41,843 nucleotides of DNA from a virus, in IMG/VR virus record IMGVR_UViG_3300042503_001060, positions 1-41,843 of that record, one strand, 5' to 3'. This document shows, in pieces, positions 28,672-38,097 of the stretch. Position 1 is the stretch's first letter, and every line of letters starts with the position of its first letter. Made by a program: the position numbers and the translations under genes. The notes beneath the pieces were generated by a model, which had not been told where the DNA came from, made no database searches, and saw only the letters and a program-made list of their open reading frames with translations.

Positions 28672-29349
28672 ATGCCTATGCAGCGCACTTCCACCCGCGG
28701 AACCGGGCTTGCATCGGTCAAGGCGCCTATGCGTAGCGGCAGCAAGGACACCGACCTGTGCCTGCAAGCGTGGGCGCAGTCGCTGCAGGTGTTTCGCGAC
28801 GTGGCCGGGGTTGTGCTGACGCCAGGGGACGACATCTCCGCAGCCCTGTCCGCTTGCCGTGACGGCGACCGGGTGCTGCTACTTCCCGGCACCTACTTCT
28901 TGCGCCGGTCGATTGCCGTGTCCAAGCGCGTCACAATCATGGGCTACGGCGCGACGCTTGAATTTGACGCAGGAGCCTCGCTATCGGTCACGGCGGACTA
29001 CGCGGTGCTTGAAGGTTTTGCGTGCGTCCAGCGGGCAGCCAGCGGCCTTGTTCCGGCCTTCCTGACTGTGACCGCCAACCGAGTGTTGCTGCACCGGCTG
29101 TTTGTGGACGTGGACGCCGACCAAGCCGTGCGCGTGACGGGCGACTACTGCTCTGTGCAGGCTTGTCGGTTCGACGGCAGCCGCCCTGCCTTGGGGTCTG
29201 ACGTGTACTTTGCAGACGGCGCGACATACGGCATTGCTTGCGGTATCATGTGGTCTGCGGCGGCGGGTGCGTACTCGCTGGACTACCGCGCCATTGACCT
29301 GACCAGCGAAGCGGCAAACGGCCCAGCGGCCATCATCAACGTGCGGTAG
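28672..29349 (+). CDS. 225-aa beta-helix protein, probable tail spike / receptor-binding part
   Basis: After a short N-terminal adaptor, ALSACRDGDRVLLLPGTYFL and AVSKRVTIMGYGATLEFDAG start a right-handed beta-helix of the pectate-lyase type, with further rungs (VTANRVLLHRLFVDVDADQA, VRVTGDYCSVQACRFDGS). Such helices form phage spikes that bind or cut surface glycans. At 225 aa it is short for a spike and lacks an obvious C-terminal trimer domain, so the next gene may complete it. Confidence 0.65.
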   Translation: MPMQRTSTRGTGLASVKAPMRSGSKDTDLCLQAWAQSLQVFRDVAGVVLTPGDDISAALSACRDGDRVLLLPGTYFLRRSIAVSKRVTIMGYGATLEFDAGASLSVTADYAVLEGFACVQRAASGLVPAFLTVTANRVLLHRLFVDVDADQAVRVTGDYCSVQACRFDGSRPALGSDVYFADGATYGIACGIMWSAAAGAYSLDYRAIDLTSEAANGPAAIINVR

Positions 29350-29356
29350 GTGGACT

Positions 29357-29962
29357 ATGGCGCTCGGACCAAAGCTCAACTTCATCAATCCCGGAGATGC
29401 CTTGCGGTCCAGCAAGGTCATGCAGAACTTCCAAGCGATTGCGGACTTCTGCCGTGCCATTCCGGTCAACAACCTGCTGCAGCCCTACCAGACGACAAGC
29501 TACGACATGGAGGCGTCCGACACGATTGCCTCTGCTGTAGCGCCGGGTACAACATCGTACTTTGGCTACATGCGGGTCAAGTTGGGGCAGTCGCCAACCA
29601 ACCTGACCGAAGGTGCCAGCGCCTGGTTTCGCGGTCCAGCGGGCGGTTTGGCGGCTGGTCAGACAGTTGTATTCGACCTGCAGTACACATCGCCAAGCGG
29701 CAGCGGCGGTCGCCCTGTGTCTGCTGACGCATGGGCAACCATGCTACCTGCCGTCATTACGTTCGACAGCACAAATGCTGTGGCTGGCACGGACGATGCG
29801 GCAGGCGACAACGGCTTGTTTGTCCGCACCGCCAGTCCCAACGTCTTGCTTGACGACGGCGATTGGGTACGCTGGAAAGTCACCGTCACCGACGCGGGCG
29901 CTGCGTACAACGTAACCGAGTGTGGTGGGCAACTGGCTATCAAATCGTACCTGCGCTCATAG
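29357..29962 (+). CDS. 201-aa tail fibre / spike-associated protein
   Basis: Starts MALGPKLNFINPGDALRSSK, then VMQNFQAIADF; the 'INPGD..RSS..NQNF' type lead is common at the virion-attachment end of phage fibres. The rest is a beta-rich domain (YFGYMRVKLGQSPTNLTEG, DGDWVRWKVTVTDAGAAYNV). Lies next to the beta-helix gene. Function inferred from place and lead motif. Confidence 0.55.
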   Translation: MALGPKLNFINPGDALRSSKVMQNFQAIADFCRAIPVNNLLQPYQTTSYDMEASDTIASAVAPGTTSYFGYMRVKLGQSPTNLTEGASAWFRGPAGGLAAGQTVVFDLQYTSPSGSGGRPVSADAWATMLPAVITFDSTNAVAGTDDAAGDNGLFVRTASPNVLLDDGDWVRWKVTVTDAGAAYNVTECGGQLAIKSYLRS

Positions 29963-29970
29963 GAGGCACC

Positions 29971-31203
29971 ATGGACTTGCAGCCCAATCGGCGCGGCATC
30001 GACAACAACCGGACCAAAGAAGCGGGTATGCCGTCCAGCGGCGGTATGTCTGCTGCAGGCGGTCTATTGCCCGCACAGCGGCAGCAACAGCCGTTTGAGG
30101 GCGTTGGCAACCAGCCTCCTATGGCCAGCCCCAAACCAGCAGCGGGCGGCGGCGGTGCGGCAAACGGCACCATCAACGGCGGCGCGGTCCAAGGCGCACA
30201 ATTCAAGACTACGGCACAGCCAATGTCGCCAGGTGTCGCCAGTTACCTGAGCATCCCCAGCCAGCAGTTCATGGCACCGCAGGCGCAAGCCACCGGGACC
30301 ATGTTGCCAGCGCGGCAGATGCAGCAAGGACCGATGCAACTGAACATGCAGCAAGGTCCGGTTGCGTTCAAGGCAGACCAGCCAACGCCCAACTTTGGCA
30401 AGCCGCTGCCCAACAGTCCGCAGCAAACGACCGAGCAGTATCCTGCCGCTACGCCGCCTCCGGTAACAACCGACCAGACGACAACTCAGGCCGCTTGGGA
30501 TCCCCGCGGCGAGATTGACAAGATCCGGTCCTTCTACAACGAAGGCGGCGCTTGGGATGCCAACACGCGGCTTGCGTTGCAGAACCAAATGGCGGGCAAC
30601 AGTCGGTCGCAGATGCTGCGGGACGCGCTTGCCGGTCGCGGTAGCAACTTGGGGCAAATTGCGTCCGACCGCAGCAACCTTGACACGATGACCTCGTATG
30701 AGGCGCAGCGCGGGCAGTTGCAAAACCAAGCACAGCAGGACGCCTACGGTCGCGAGATGCAGTATGCGGAGATGCTGAACAAGACCAAAATAGACCTGAT
30801 CCGTTTGGCCGGCGAACTCAACATTGGGTTCGATGACGCGGACTTCAACACAATGGCCAAGGAGGTTTTGACTCAGTTTGGCGCCAACGCGGGCCCTGGT
30901 TCTTTGGTGGAAATCATTGACAAGGGCACCGCCAAAAATGCCAGCCCATACGCCAAGCTGACAAGCGGGCAGGTGCTGGACAAGATCAAGCAATACTGGA
31001 CGCAAGACACGTTTGCCATGCAGGACGAAGAAGCCGGCGTTGCCTTTGTCGAGGGCTTGTCAAACGCCCAACTCAAGGAACTGTACAACCGACCAGACGG
31101 TCGTGAGTGGCTGGCAAAAGCGCTGGACGACAGTTGGGGCGACGACTGGGACCGCCTCGCCGCCAAGCTGCAAGAGGCCGGCATCCCAATTTTGGAGTAC
31201 TAA
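29971..31203 (+). CDS. 410-aa probable internal virion protein
   Basis: AGGAGG before the ATG. The first 170 residues are Gly/Pro/Gln/Met-rich and disordered (QQQPFEGVGNQPPMAS, QMQQGPMQLNMQQGPVA); the rest is helical (NEGGAWDANTRLALQNQMAG, YGREMQYAEMLNKTKIDLIR, QYWTQDTFAMQDEEAGVAF). Three such genes in a row (this, 31204 and 32050) after the tail genes match the place of ejection proteins in short-tailed phages. Confidence 0.55.
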   Translation: MDLQPNRRGIDNNRTKEAGMPSSGGMSAAGGLLPAQRQQQPFEGVGNQPPMASPKPAAGGGGAANGTINGGAVQGAQFKTTAQPMSPGVASYLSIPSQQFMAPQAQATGTMLPARQMQQGPMQLNMQQGPVAFKADQPTPNFGKPLPNSPQQTTEQYPAATPPPVTTDQTTTQAAWDPRGEIDKIRSFYNEGGAWDANTRLALQNQMAGNSRSQMLRDALAGRGSNLGQIASDRSNLDTMTSYEAQRGQLQNQAQQDAYGREMQYAEMLNKTKIDLIRLAGELNIGFDDADFNTMAKEVLTQFGANAGPGSLVEIIDKGTAKNASPYAKLTSGQVLDKIKQYWTQDTFAMQDEEAGVAFVEGLSNAQLKELYNRPDGREWLAKALDDSWGDDWDRLAAKLQEAGIPILEY

Positions 31204-32046
31204 ATGGCCACCGTAAAGCCGATGCAAGCATGGGCGCTTGAACAGCAGATGGAGCGCCAGCGGGAAAGCCGTCCGGTTGCGACCGAGGCGCTGCTACCCG
31301 TTGCTGCCGCCATGCCCAAGTTTCGCGAGAACACGACCGAGCCGATCCACAACTGGGCGGCTTCGGATGCGCGGGGCGCAGAGTTTGCCCAACGCGGCGA
31401 GTTGCAGCGGCGCGACTATGAGCAGCGCGGCAAGTTGCAGGACAAGGAGTTTGGCCAGCAGAAAGAGATGCTGGACTACCGGATGCAGTTGCAGCAGAAG
31501 TACGCGCCCAAGAAGCGGGCAGGCGGGCTTGGCCCTATCGCCAAGGACATGCAGGAGTACATCAAGATTGCCAGCGGCGCTCCACCGGCTGACGAACGGC
31601 AGGCTACCGCCAACCAGGCTAGACTGAAAATCATCGCGGCACGGCTTGCACGCGGCGGCACATCCGGTCGCAATGCGCTGTCTGAATTGGAGCGCGTCGG
31701 CTTGATGCCTGACTTCTACAAGCCCGCCGCCAACAAGCGGGTGTACGAGAAGGAAAACATTGCCGCCAAGGGCGAAGGTCAAAGCGAAACCGCGACACTG
31801 CGGGCGCAGACAGCCAAGGAGATTGCGGCACTGCGGGCGCTTGGCAGCGACCCGTCATTGCGTCCGCCCAAGGATACCTTGCTGGAAGATGCCAAGGTCA
31901 CTGCCGAACGTGCTGCCAGACAGCAGCAGTTCCGCGACATGGCTACCGGCATGATGGAAGGCGGCGGCAAGAAGGTGCGGGCCAAGGTCCAGCGAAACGG
32001 CAAGACAGTCACCATCTACACCGACGGGTCGATGGAAGAGGAGTAG
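31204..32046 (+). CDS. 280-aa coiled-coil protein, probable internal virion protein
   Basis: The start overlaps the previous stop (TAAATG) with GGAG upstream. Charged heptads (GELQRRDYEQRGKLQDKEFG, QQKEMLDYRMQLQQKYAPKK) and a second helix (ATLRAQTAKEIAALRALGSD) dominate; the C-terminus is basic with VRAKVQRNGKTVTIYTDGSM. Elongated and soluble; part of the putative ejection set. Confidence 0.55.
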   Translation: MATVKPMQAWALEQQMERQRESRPVATEALLPVAAAMPKFRENTTEPIHNWAASDARGAEFAQRGELQRRDYEQRGKLQDKEFGQQKEMLDYRMQLQQKYAPKKRAGGLGPIAKDMQEYIKIASGAPPADERQATANQARLKIIAARLARGGTSGRNALSELERVGLMPDFYKPAANKRVYEKENIAAKGEGQSETATLRAQTAKEIAALRALGSDPSLRPPKDTLLEDAKVTAERAARQQQFRDMATGMMEGGGKKVRAKVQRNGKTVTIYTDGSMEEE

Positions 32047-32049
32047 CAC

Positions 32050-35000
32050 TTGGCGCGGCCAATCACAGACCCCAAGGAGCGGGCAGAGCTTATGGCCTTG
32101 GTCAACATGACCGAGCCAGCCGATAGCCTTGCGCCCGAACCCGTGTCCGCGCCCAAGCCCCTTATGGAGCCCGAGAGCGACACGCCGGCAACGCTGGACT
32201 GGGTACGCGGCGCACTGTCCGGTGACGCTCTTGCCGCAGCCCCAGCCTTGCTAGGTGCCCGCGGTGCTGCTGCCCTGGACGAAGCCCGCCGTACCCGCGG
32301 ACAGTCGCCAGAGCTTCGCGCCGTAGAGGACATGGGTCCGCAGAGCATCCTACAGTTCGGCACCAACGTCATGGCTGACGCCGTGGGCATGGTCGCCAGC
32401 AAGGTTGCGGCACCCATCGAGCTTGCCGTCCTTGGCAGCCGCATCGGCGGACGCATGGCAGGCGCCTACGTTGGCGACATGGCCGGCGTTGCACAGCAAC
32501 GCGGCTACGACGAAGTGGCGGACTGGCTGATTGGCAAGACTGCAGCCAAGGCTATTGCTGCCCAACAGCGACGCGGCGAGTTTCAACAGCAGAAGGCAGC
32601 CGGCGACGCATTGCCGATTGCCAAGGAGTTCGCGCTTGGCTTTGGCTTTGGCATGAACCCCGCCATTTTTAGCGCGGCGCAGACCTATGCCGAGACGGGC
32701 GACAAATGGAAGGCGTTTGACGAAGGTTGGGACAACTTCAAGAAGTACCCGCTGGCGTCTATGGGCATCCCCATGGGCATCACGCGGGCGGCTGCGACTA
32801 TCGGTGGCGACCCGCTTGTCCGTGACTATGAGCCAGTCCAGACCGTGCGCGGCGAACCCGTCAGCGTCAACCGTCTTGGCGGGGCGCTATTCGAGCCACT
32901 GACCAAGATTACCAATACCAAGTTGGCAGCCAACGCCACATCGCCGTGGGGCAAAAAGTTGGCCGAAACTGTCCAAGCGGCAGAGGTCAACCTGCAGCCG
33001 TCTTGGCAGCGGCTCATGTTTGACGTGGTGCCAAACGACTCGCTCAAGGCGCAACGGGCACAAGCGGCTGCCGTCCGCGCAGCCAACAACGTGTCGCCCG
33101 CGGTCAAGGGTATTCAGAACGTGGTGCAGCGGTACAACGTACTGCGCGACCTTGACGCAGAGCTATCAGACCCCGCATTTGCCGCTGCAAACGCCGCAGA
33201 GAAGTTCGGTGCGGTAGAGGGTAGGCTTGCCGATACAGAGGCCGTCTACAACGCTCCTGTGTCGCTGGACGGGGATGCCAGACAGCAGGCGCAAGCCCTT
33301 GGCCAGACGCTTGTGGACGCGGGTATCGACCAGACGCTGGCGCAGCAGATGGTGCCGTATGTCATGTTCGAGGGCGTGCGGGCTACCCAACGCGGGCAGA
33401 TGCAAAATCCTGTGTCCGCACTTGAGGCGACCAATACGCAGTTGCAAGGTCTGGCCATGGCTGACCGGCAGGTGCAGGCGCAGAAGCTGGCGGCGGTTGT
33501 TCAACAGCAGATGCAAGACCCCGTGTTTTTGGCGGCGGCTGACCAAGCCTGGTCAATGCCTGCTGGTGGCTACAAGTGGGTGCCGGGTAGCGAGGTCCGC
33601 CAACGCGACGGCTACGTTGCTGCTATGAAAGCTGTGCGCGACGCCGATGCTGCCGCGGGGCGCAAGGTGTTCAACGTCGACAACCCGGAGCTTGGGCAGT
33701 TACAGCGGGACTACACCGCAGCCATCTTCACCAAGCTGGTAGACGACGTTGCCAGCACGCCGGACGGGCGTATGCGCGTGGCTGCAGCCCTGCGTAGCCA
33801 GCCGATGTCGCGGTTGCAAGCCAACCCGTCAGCGCCAGCCCACATTCAGGCACTTGCCAACTGGTCCAATAGCAGCCCGACTCGCCGCAAGTATGTGGAC
33901 GCCATCAACAAGGCGTCGCTGGAAATGGCGGACAACTTGGGCGTCGACCCGGTTGTCATTGCCCGCAACTACGACCGCTATTTGTCCCGCGCCTTTACCG
34001 ATGCACTGGACGCTCAAGAACAGTTACAGAAGAAGTTCGGCTTGCTGGACATGCTGCCGTCCGCGGTTGGCTCGTTTGGCACCAAGCAGACTGGGCGCTT
34101 CAAGCGCATGCTGGGTCGCGAGGAAAGCGACAACCGGCTGATGGACGCCATCACCAACGGCAAGTTTGACCTCAACGACGCGCTTGCTGGCACTGCCAAG
34201 CAGATGATCGACACGACGCAGTTGCTGCACAAGATGTCGCTTTGGCACGACGAACTGGCTGCGGCTGGCATGGTCAGCGACAAGCCGCGCCCCGGTTGGG
34301 TCTACACCGGCGACAAGAAGGTGGCCGGCAAGAAGGAAGCTGCCAGCAGCGACCCGTACAACTTCGTCTACGGCAAGTTGGCCAACAAGTACGTTCACCC
34401 GCAGGTTGCCCGCCAGCTTGGTTTGACTAAAGCCGCCATGCAGAAGGCGTGGCCAATCATGCAGACGTGGCGCCTGATGCACACCGTCTACAACCTGCCC
34501 ATTTACCCGCTGCGAAACTTTGTGCAGGACCACGGCTACATCTACGCTGTGACCGGGCTCAAGCCAACGCATGGCGAGGGGCGGCGCTTTCGGCTGGAGG
34601 CGCAGTCTGAAATCGACAACTATGCCCTGACCCGCGCACAAGGCGGTACGCCAGCCGTGTCGCCAATGCTGCTGGAAGCCATTGAGAACGGCGTTGTCGA
34701 CCCCGAGGCGACCGTGGCCGAGTTGGCGCAGATGCCAGCCGCCATGCAAAGCACTGTCAGCCGAACTGCCGCAGCGATTGCCAACGGCGCCATTCGCCAG
34801 CCGGACCCCATCAAGAGCATGGAGTTTGTCGCAGAGGCAGCGCTGGCACTCAAGGCTGGCGGCAAGTTGCCCGCTGAGCTGGCGCAAGGCGCAATCAAGG
34901 CGTGGCAGAAGACCAAAGGCGAGTCCAGGTGGCGTGACCGACCGTCGAAGTGGTTGGAGGAGTTCAACAGCGAAGCCGCCCGCACGACCGTTGCTACCAT

Positions 35001-36312
35001 GATGGCGATGGCCGAGCAGAGCCGCCGTTTGTACACCTACAAGGTCGCCCGCGAGCACATGAAGATGTCGCCAGAACAGGCGGCGATGCTGGCGCAGCAC
35101 GCGGTCTACGGCGTAGAGAAGTCGTCAACAACCGGCGACGCCATTATGAAGTCCGGCCCCGGCCAGATGTTTCTGCCGCCGTTCTTACGCTTCGGCGCGT
35201 GGCAGGCAAAGAACTACATGCAGCGGGCGCTCAACGACCCGTCACTGCACACCGCTTGGGCCATTACGCAGGGACTGTCCGCTGCCAATGAGGAGGACTT
35301 GCTACAGCACTACGGGCGCGGGCAACTCAACGGGCGGCTGGCACAAGCCTACCTACAGCGCAACAGCGCGCCCGACGTGGGGCTCGGTAGCGCGGAGGAC
35401 GTAGCCGAAGTCGTGCGTACATTCTCGCCACGGCTAGCTGACAACATTGCGCGGCGAGCGACGTTCCTGACCACCAGCCTCAAGGACGTTGGCGGGTACA
35501 ACAGCTTTCTGTCCAACCTTGACCCGTCGCTGTCCGGCACCGCGTCCATGGTCCAGCATAACCCGTTTGCTCAGGTTGCTGCGACGCTCATGGACCCGCA
35601 GATGGTCAATCCAATGACCGGGCGCCCCGCCGTCATGGAAGGCGACCCGAGTTTGACGCGCCGCGCTATGACCGGCGTTCAACTGCTGACTGCCGCCATG
35701 ATGCCACAGTATCTGTGGTCAGGCATTGGCCAAACCGCCAAGGTAGCCAAGAGCCTTGCGACCGGCGAAGGCGTACCCGTCAGCAGCACCGGCAAGCAAG
35801 CCAACATCATGGACCTGACTAAGTACTTTTTGGCTCCGCTGGGTATGCAGACGGTTGACCAGATAGCTTTGGTCGAAGGCTTGGAACGCAGGACGAACGC
35901 CAAACTGCGCCAGTCCGGCATGCGTGCGGCTCAGTACGAGGCCGGAGTTCCGCTGGACCTTCCCGATGAGGTCCGCAAGAAAATGCTGTCAGAGGCGAAC
36001 ATCAACGCGCAAGCCAAACTGTATCAGATTGAGCTTTCCGCGGCTCTCGCCTACGGAAACGCAGACCCGCGTGAAGTGGCCAAAGCCCGCCAAACCATAG
36101 AGGAACGCCGTAAGAAGGCCCTGCAAGCAAGGGCCATTGGTGAGTCGCCAGTCGATGTATTGTCCCAAGAGTTGGACAATGGTAAGCTCAGAGCGGTGAT
36201 TGACGCCATCAGAGCATCAATCGACGAACTGACCGAGGAGCATCTCAATGAGCGCAACGACACCAACGCACCCGATGGCACCGGAACCGGAACCGCAGAC
36301 CGACCGCTATGA
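32050..36312 (+). CDS. 1420-aa giant virion protein, probable ejection protein
   Basis: TTG start with GAGGAG eight bases upstream. Largest gene in the genome (10%). Mostly alpha-helical and Ala/Gln-rich, with few Cys. Segments include a Gly/Ala helix (ALGFGFGMNPAIFSAAQ), YNLPIYPLRNFVQDHGYIYA near 825, AAMLAQHAVYGVEKSSTTGD near 1015 and FLPPFLRFGAWQAKNYMQRA near 1045. I see no lysozyme or SLT motif. Size, order and composition recall the large internal proteins of podoviruses (T7 gp16 or N4-like) that enter the cell with the DNA; membership in a named family is not established. Confidence 0.55.
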   Translation: MARPITDPKERAELMALVNMTEPADSLAPEPVSAPKPLMEPESDTPATLDWVRGALSGDALAAAPALLGARGAAALDEARRTRGQSPELRAVEDMGPQSILQFGTNVMADAVGMVASKVAAPIELAVLGSRIGGRMAGAYVGDMAGVAQQRGYDEVADWLIGKTAAKAIAAQQRRGEFQQQKAAGDALPIAKEFALGFGFGMNPAIFSAAQTYAETGDKWKAFDEGWDNFKKYPLASMGIPMGITRAAATIGGDPLVRDYEPVQTVRGEPVSVNRLGGALFEPLTKITNTKLAANATSPWGKKLAETVQAAEVNLQPSWQRLMFDVVPNDSLKAQRAQAAAVRAANNVSPAVKGIQNVVQRYNVLRDLDAELSDPAFAAANAAEKFGAVEGRLADTEAVYNAPVSLDGDARQQAQALGQTLVDAGIDQTLAQQMVPYVMFEGVRATQRGQMQNPVSALEATNTQLQGLAMADRQVQAQKLAAVVQQQMQDPVFLAAADQAWSMPAGGYKWVPGSEVRQRDGYVAAMKAVRDADAAAGRKVFNVDNPELGQLQRDYTAAIFTKLVDDVASTPDGRMRVAAALRSQPMSRLQANPSAPAHIQALANWSNSSPTRRKYVDAINKASLEMADNLGVDPVVIARNYDRYLSRAFTDALDAQEQLQKKFGLLDMLPSAVGSFGTKQTGRFKRMLGREESDNRLMDAITNGKFDLNDALAGTAKQMIDTTQLLHKMSLWHDELAAAGMVSDKPRPGWVYTGDKKVAGKKEAASSDPYNFVYGKLANKYVHPQVARQLGLTKAAMQKAWPIMQTWRLMHTVYNLPIYPLRNFVQDHGYIYAVTGLKPTHGEGRRFRLEAQSEIDNYALTRAQGGTPAVSPMLLEAIENGVVDPEATVAELAQMPAAMQSTVSRTAAAIANGAIRQPDPIKSMEFVAEAALALKAGGKLPAELAQGAIKAWQKTKGESRWRDRPSKWLEEFNSEAARTTVATMMAMAEQSRRLYTYKVAREHMKMSPEQAAMLAQHAVYGVEKSSTTGDAIMKSGPGQMFLPPFLRFGAWQAKNYMQRALNDPSLHTAWAITQGLSAANEEDLLQHYGRGQLNGRLAQAYLQRNSAPDVGLGSAEDVAEVVRTFSPRLADNIARRATFLTTSLKDVGGYNSFLSNLDPSLSGTASMVQHNPFAQVAATLMDPQMVNPMTGRPAVMEGDPSLTRRAMTGVQLLTAAMMPQYLWSGIGQTAKVAKSLATGEGVPVSSTGKQANIMDLTKYFLAPLGMQTVDQIALVEGLERRTNAKLRQSGMRAAQYEAGVPLDLPDEVRKKMLSEANINAQAKLYQIELSAALAYGNADPREVAKARQTIEERRKKALQARAIGESPVDVLSQELDNGKLRAVIDAIRASIDELTEEHLNERNDTNAPDGTGTGTADRPL

Positions 36313-36502
36313 GGCCACCAGCCTTGGTCTGTCGCAGTACATCAAGCGGTGCAAGCAGTCGTCCTTTCCGCTCAAGAGCGGCGCTCACGAGTTTGGCTAC
36401 CTGCTGACCGAACTGGACAAGGCGCTTGTCCGCATCAAGGCGCTTGAAGCTGCCCTTGAAGCCAAGACCGCCTCCCGCAAGCCCAAGGACAAGGAGGCGT
36501 AA
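36248..36502 (+). CDS. 84-aa protein overlapping the giant gene
   Basis: MSATTPTHPMAPEPEPQTDR... with GAGGAG before its ATG, so it overlaps the last 65 bases of the 1420-aa gene in another frame. A Leu/Lys helix (TELDKALVRIKALEAALEAK) ends in a Lys-rich tail. Possibly a small virion or assembly factor; function unknown. Confidence 0.6.
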   Translation: MSATTPTHPMAPEPEPQTDRYEATSLGLSQYIKRCKQSSFPLKSGAHEFGYLLTELDKALVRIKALEAALEAKTASRKPKDKEA

Positions 36503-36822
36503 TGGCCGGCAACTTCACGACGACATGGTACACCAGCGGCATCATTGACGTGTCGGCTGACGCTGTGTACCCCGGCACCGCACAAGTCGACATGGGCACG
36601 TTCCGCCCGTCTGAAGTCGCCATTGTCCTGCAGGGCGACTCACTGGCGCACATCGAGTACAGCCTCGACGGCACCAACACTGTCGGCACCTTGAAGTCGG
36701 ACACCATCTCGGCCATTCGTCGCGAGATGACCGGCGGCCAGACCTACCCGCGCATTTGGTTCAAGACCATTGCCGGCACCACCGTCAACGTGCTGGTCGA
36801 AGCCGACAGCGCTTTCCGCTAG
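36502..36822 (+). CDS. 106-aa beta-rich protein, possible minor virion protein
   Basis: MAGNFTTTWYTSGIIDVSAD...; starts at a TAATG overlap. Alternating strands (PSEVAIVLQGDSLAHIEYSL, PRIWFKTIAGTTVNVLVEA) with no long helix, similar in style to the head decoration candidates. No family recognised. Confidence 0.6.
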   Translation: MAGNFTTTWYTSGIIDVSADAVYPGTAQVDMGTFRPSEVAIVLQGDSLAHIEYSLDGTNTVGTLKSDTISAIRREMTGGQTYPRIWFKTIAGTTVNVLVEADSAFR

Positions 36823-36830
36823 GAGTCGCC

Positions 36831-37226
36831 GTGCCAACACCTATCCTGACACTGACGCCTGGACAGATTGCCAAGCTCAACGCCTTGCCGCAGTCCTATT
36901 CGTTCACCGGCGAGACAATCGACGCTGCGACGCTTACCGTCCCGCTTGGCACTTTTGCTGTTGGCGAGACAGAGTGGCTGCGCCTGACGGTCGACGGTCA
37001 CGACGGCGCTGATGCTGCTGGCTGGAACGCCAATCAGCTTTGGCTCAACGATGCTGGCGTCATGACCAGCATCAACAACCCGGCTGTTGGCGTCCCTCGT
37101 GCTACTGCGGCATTGTCTACCGCCACGCTGGTAGTTCAAGACGACGGCGCGGGCGAGTTGGAAGCCGTCATCACCGGCGTGCTTGGCCAAACCGTCGAAT
37201 GGCACCTGTACTGGCATTTTGAGTAG
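36831..37226 (+). CDS. 131-aa beta-rich protein, possible minor virion protein
   Basis: GTG start at 36831 with GGAG upstream: MPTPILTLTPGQIAKLNALP. Beta strands with Thr/Val (IDAATLTVPLGTFAVGETEW, GAGELEAVITGVLGQTVEWH) fit a small jelly-roll or immunoglobulin-like domain. The track of similar beta proteins before the lysis genes suggests surface or fibre-tip parts. Confidence 0.58.
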   Translation: MPTPILTLTPGQIAKLNALPQSYSFTGETIDAATLTVPLGTFAVGETEWLRLTVDGHDGADAAGWNANQLWLNDAGVMTSINNPAVGVPRATAALSTATLVVQDDGAGELEAVITGVLGQTVEWHLYWHFE

Positions 37227-37236
37227 GAGACTCGCC

Positions 37237-37539
37237 ATGACCAGGCTGGAAGCCAAACTATCCGCGTGGGATACCAACCCGACTATCAAACTGGTCGGGC
37301 TTATTCTCAGCACATCACTGCCGGTCTGTTTCAGTTCCTTTGGGCTGGCATGGAAGTTGGGCGTAGAGGCCGAGACAATCCGGTCCAAGCTCGACAACGT
37401 GACCGTGCAGCACGCCAGGCTGGAAGCCGATGTCAAAGACATTCGCCTCAAGCATGACGGGCTAGAAATCAAGGTCGCCCGATGCTGCCACACACTGTCC
37501 AAGGTGCAAGGCTTTGGCATCATTCGCACAAGTTGGTAA
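37237..37539 (+). CDS. 100-aa membrane protein with coiled coil; holin- or spanin-like
   Basis: AGGAG before the ATG. A membrane helix (LVGLILSTSLPVCFSSFGLA, about residues 18-37) is followed by a heptad-rich helix (IRSKLDNVTVQHARLEADVK). N-terminal anchor plus coiled coil is the inner-membrane spanin layout, but a holin or anchoring role is equally possible. Encoded right before the endolysin, so part of the lysis cassette. Confidence 0.6.
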   Translation: MTRLEAKLSAWDTNPTIKLVGLILSTSLPVCFSSFGLAWKLGVEAETIRSKLDNVTVQHARLEADVKDIRLKHDGLEIKVARCCHTLSKVQGFGIIRTSW

Positions 37540-37542
37540 ACC

Positions 37543-38097
37543 ATGGACGGAGCAACCATTGTTACCCGCGCCTTGTCTGCAGTCGGCAAGGGCATCGTCT
37601 ACAAACTTGGCAAGGGCGGCTTGACGGCGATTGGCAACCTGCCGTCTGAACCGTACAAGACCAAGGAAGGCCAAATCAAACAAGGCTGCGACTGTTCCGG
37701 CTTTGTCGCTTGGTGCCTGCGTCGGTCCCGCCGTCCACAGCCAGACTTCGGTAAGTGGTGGCTGTCTACCGACAGCATCTGGTCTGACGCGGTTGGCAAG
37801 TTGTCCAAGACCGGCACGGCCAAGCGCATCTTCAAGCAGATCCCCGTTGAAGAAATGCAGGCCGGCGACATCGTGGTGTACCCCGACGGCTACCGCAACG
37901 GCAAGAAGCTGCACGAAGGGCACGTCGCAGTTGTGGTCGACGCCGGCAAGCGGTTGCTTGTGGACTGCAGCAGCACGCAGAACGGCATCAAGATGCGCCC
38001 CATCCCCGTGTTCTTTGACTACGGCAAGGAAGGGTCGCCGCTGCGGACTCACCGCAACCAGGTCATCTGCCGCTACAACCAAATGGGCTGGGAATGA
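37543..38097 (+). CDS. Endolysin of the NlpC/P60 family
   Basis: 184 aa. GCDCSGFVAWCL near 48 contains the DCSGF catalytic Cys motif; EGHVAVVVDAGKRL near 128 supplies the catalytic His; VDCSSTQNGIKM near 145 gives the third polar residue. AGDIVVYPDGY precedes the His, as in the family. NlpC/P60 enzymes cut D-Glu-to-diaminopimelate peptide links in peptidoglycan. No signal peptide, so release would depend on a holin. Flanked by small membrane proteins on both sides. Confidence 0.87.
   Translation: MDGATIVTRALSAVGKGIVYKLGKGGLTAIGNLPSEPYKTKEGQIKQGCDCSGFVAWCLRRSRRPQPDFGKWWLSTDSIWSDAVGKLSKTGTAKRIFKQIPVEEMQAGDIVVYPDGYRNGKKLHEGHVAVVVDAGKRLLVDCSSTQNGIKMRPIPVFFDYGKEGSPLRTHRNQVICRYNQMGWE

Noticed and set aside
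31589-31595. CTGACGA on the plus strand as a further hammerhead core
   Set aside because: It lies within a gene, and no GAAA, GUC and matching stems occur at the needed distances. The same was true at 7948 and for TCGTCAG at about 1526, 2464 and 2565.
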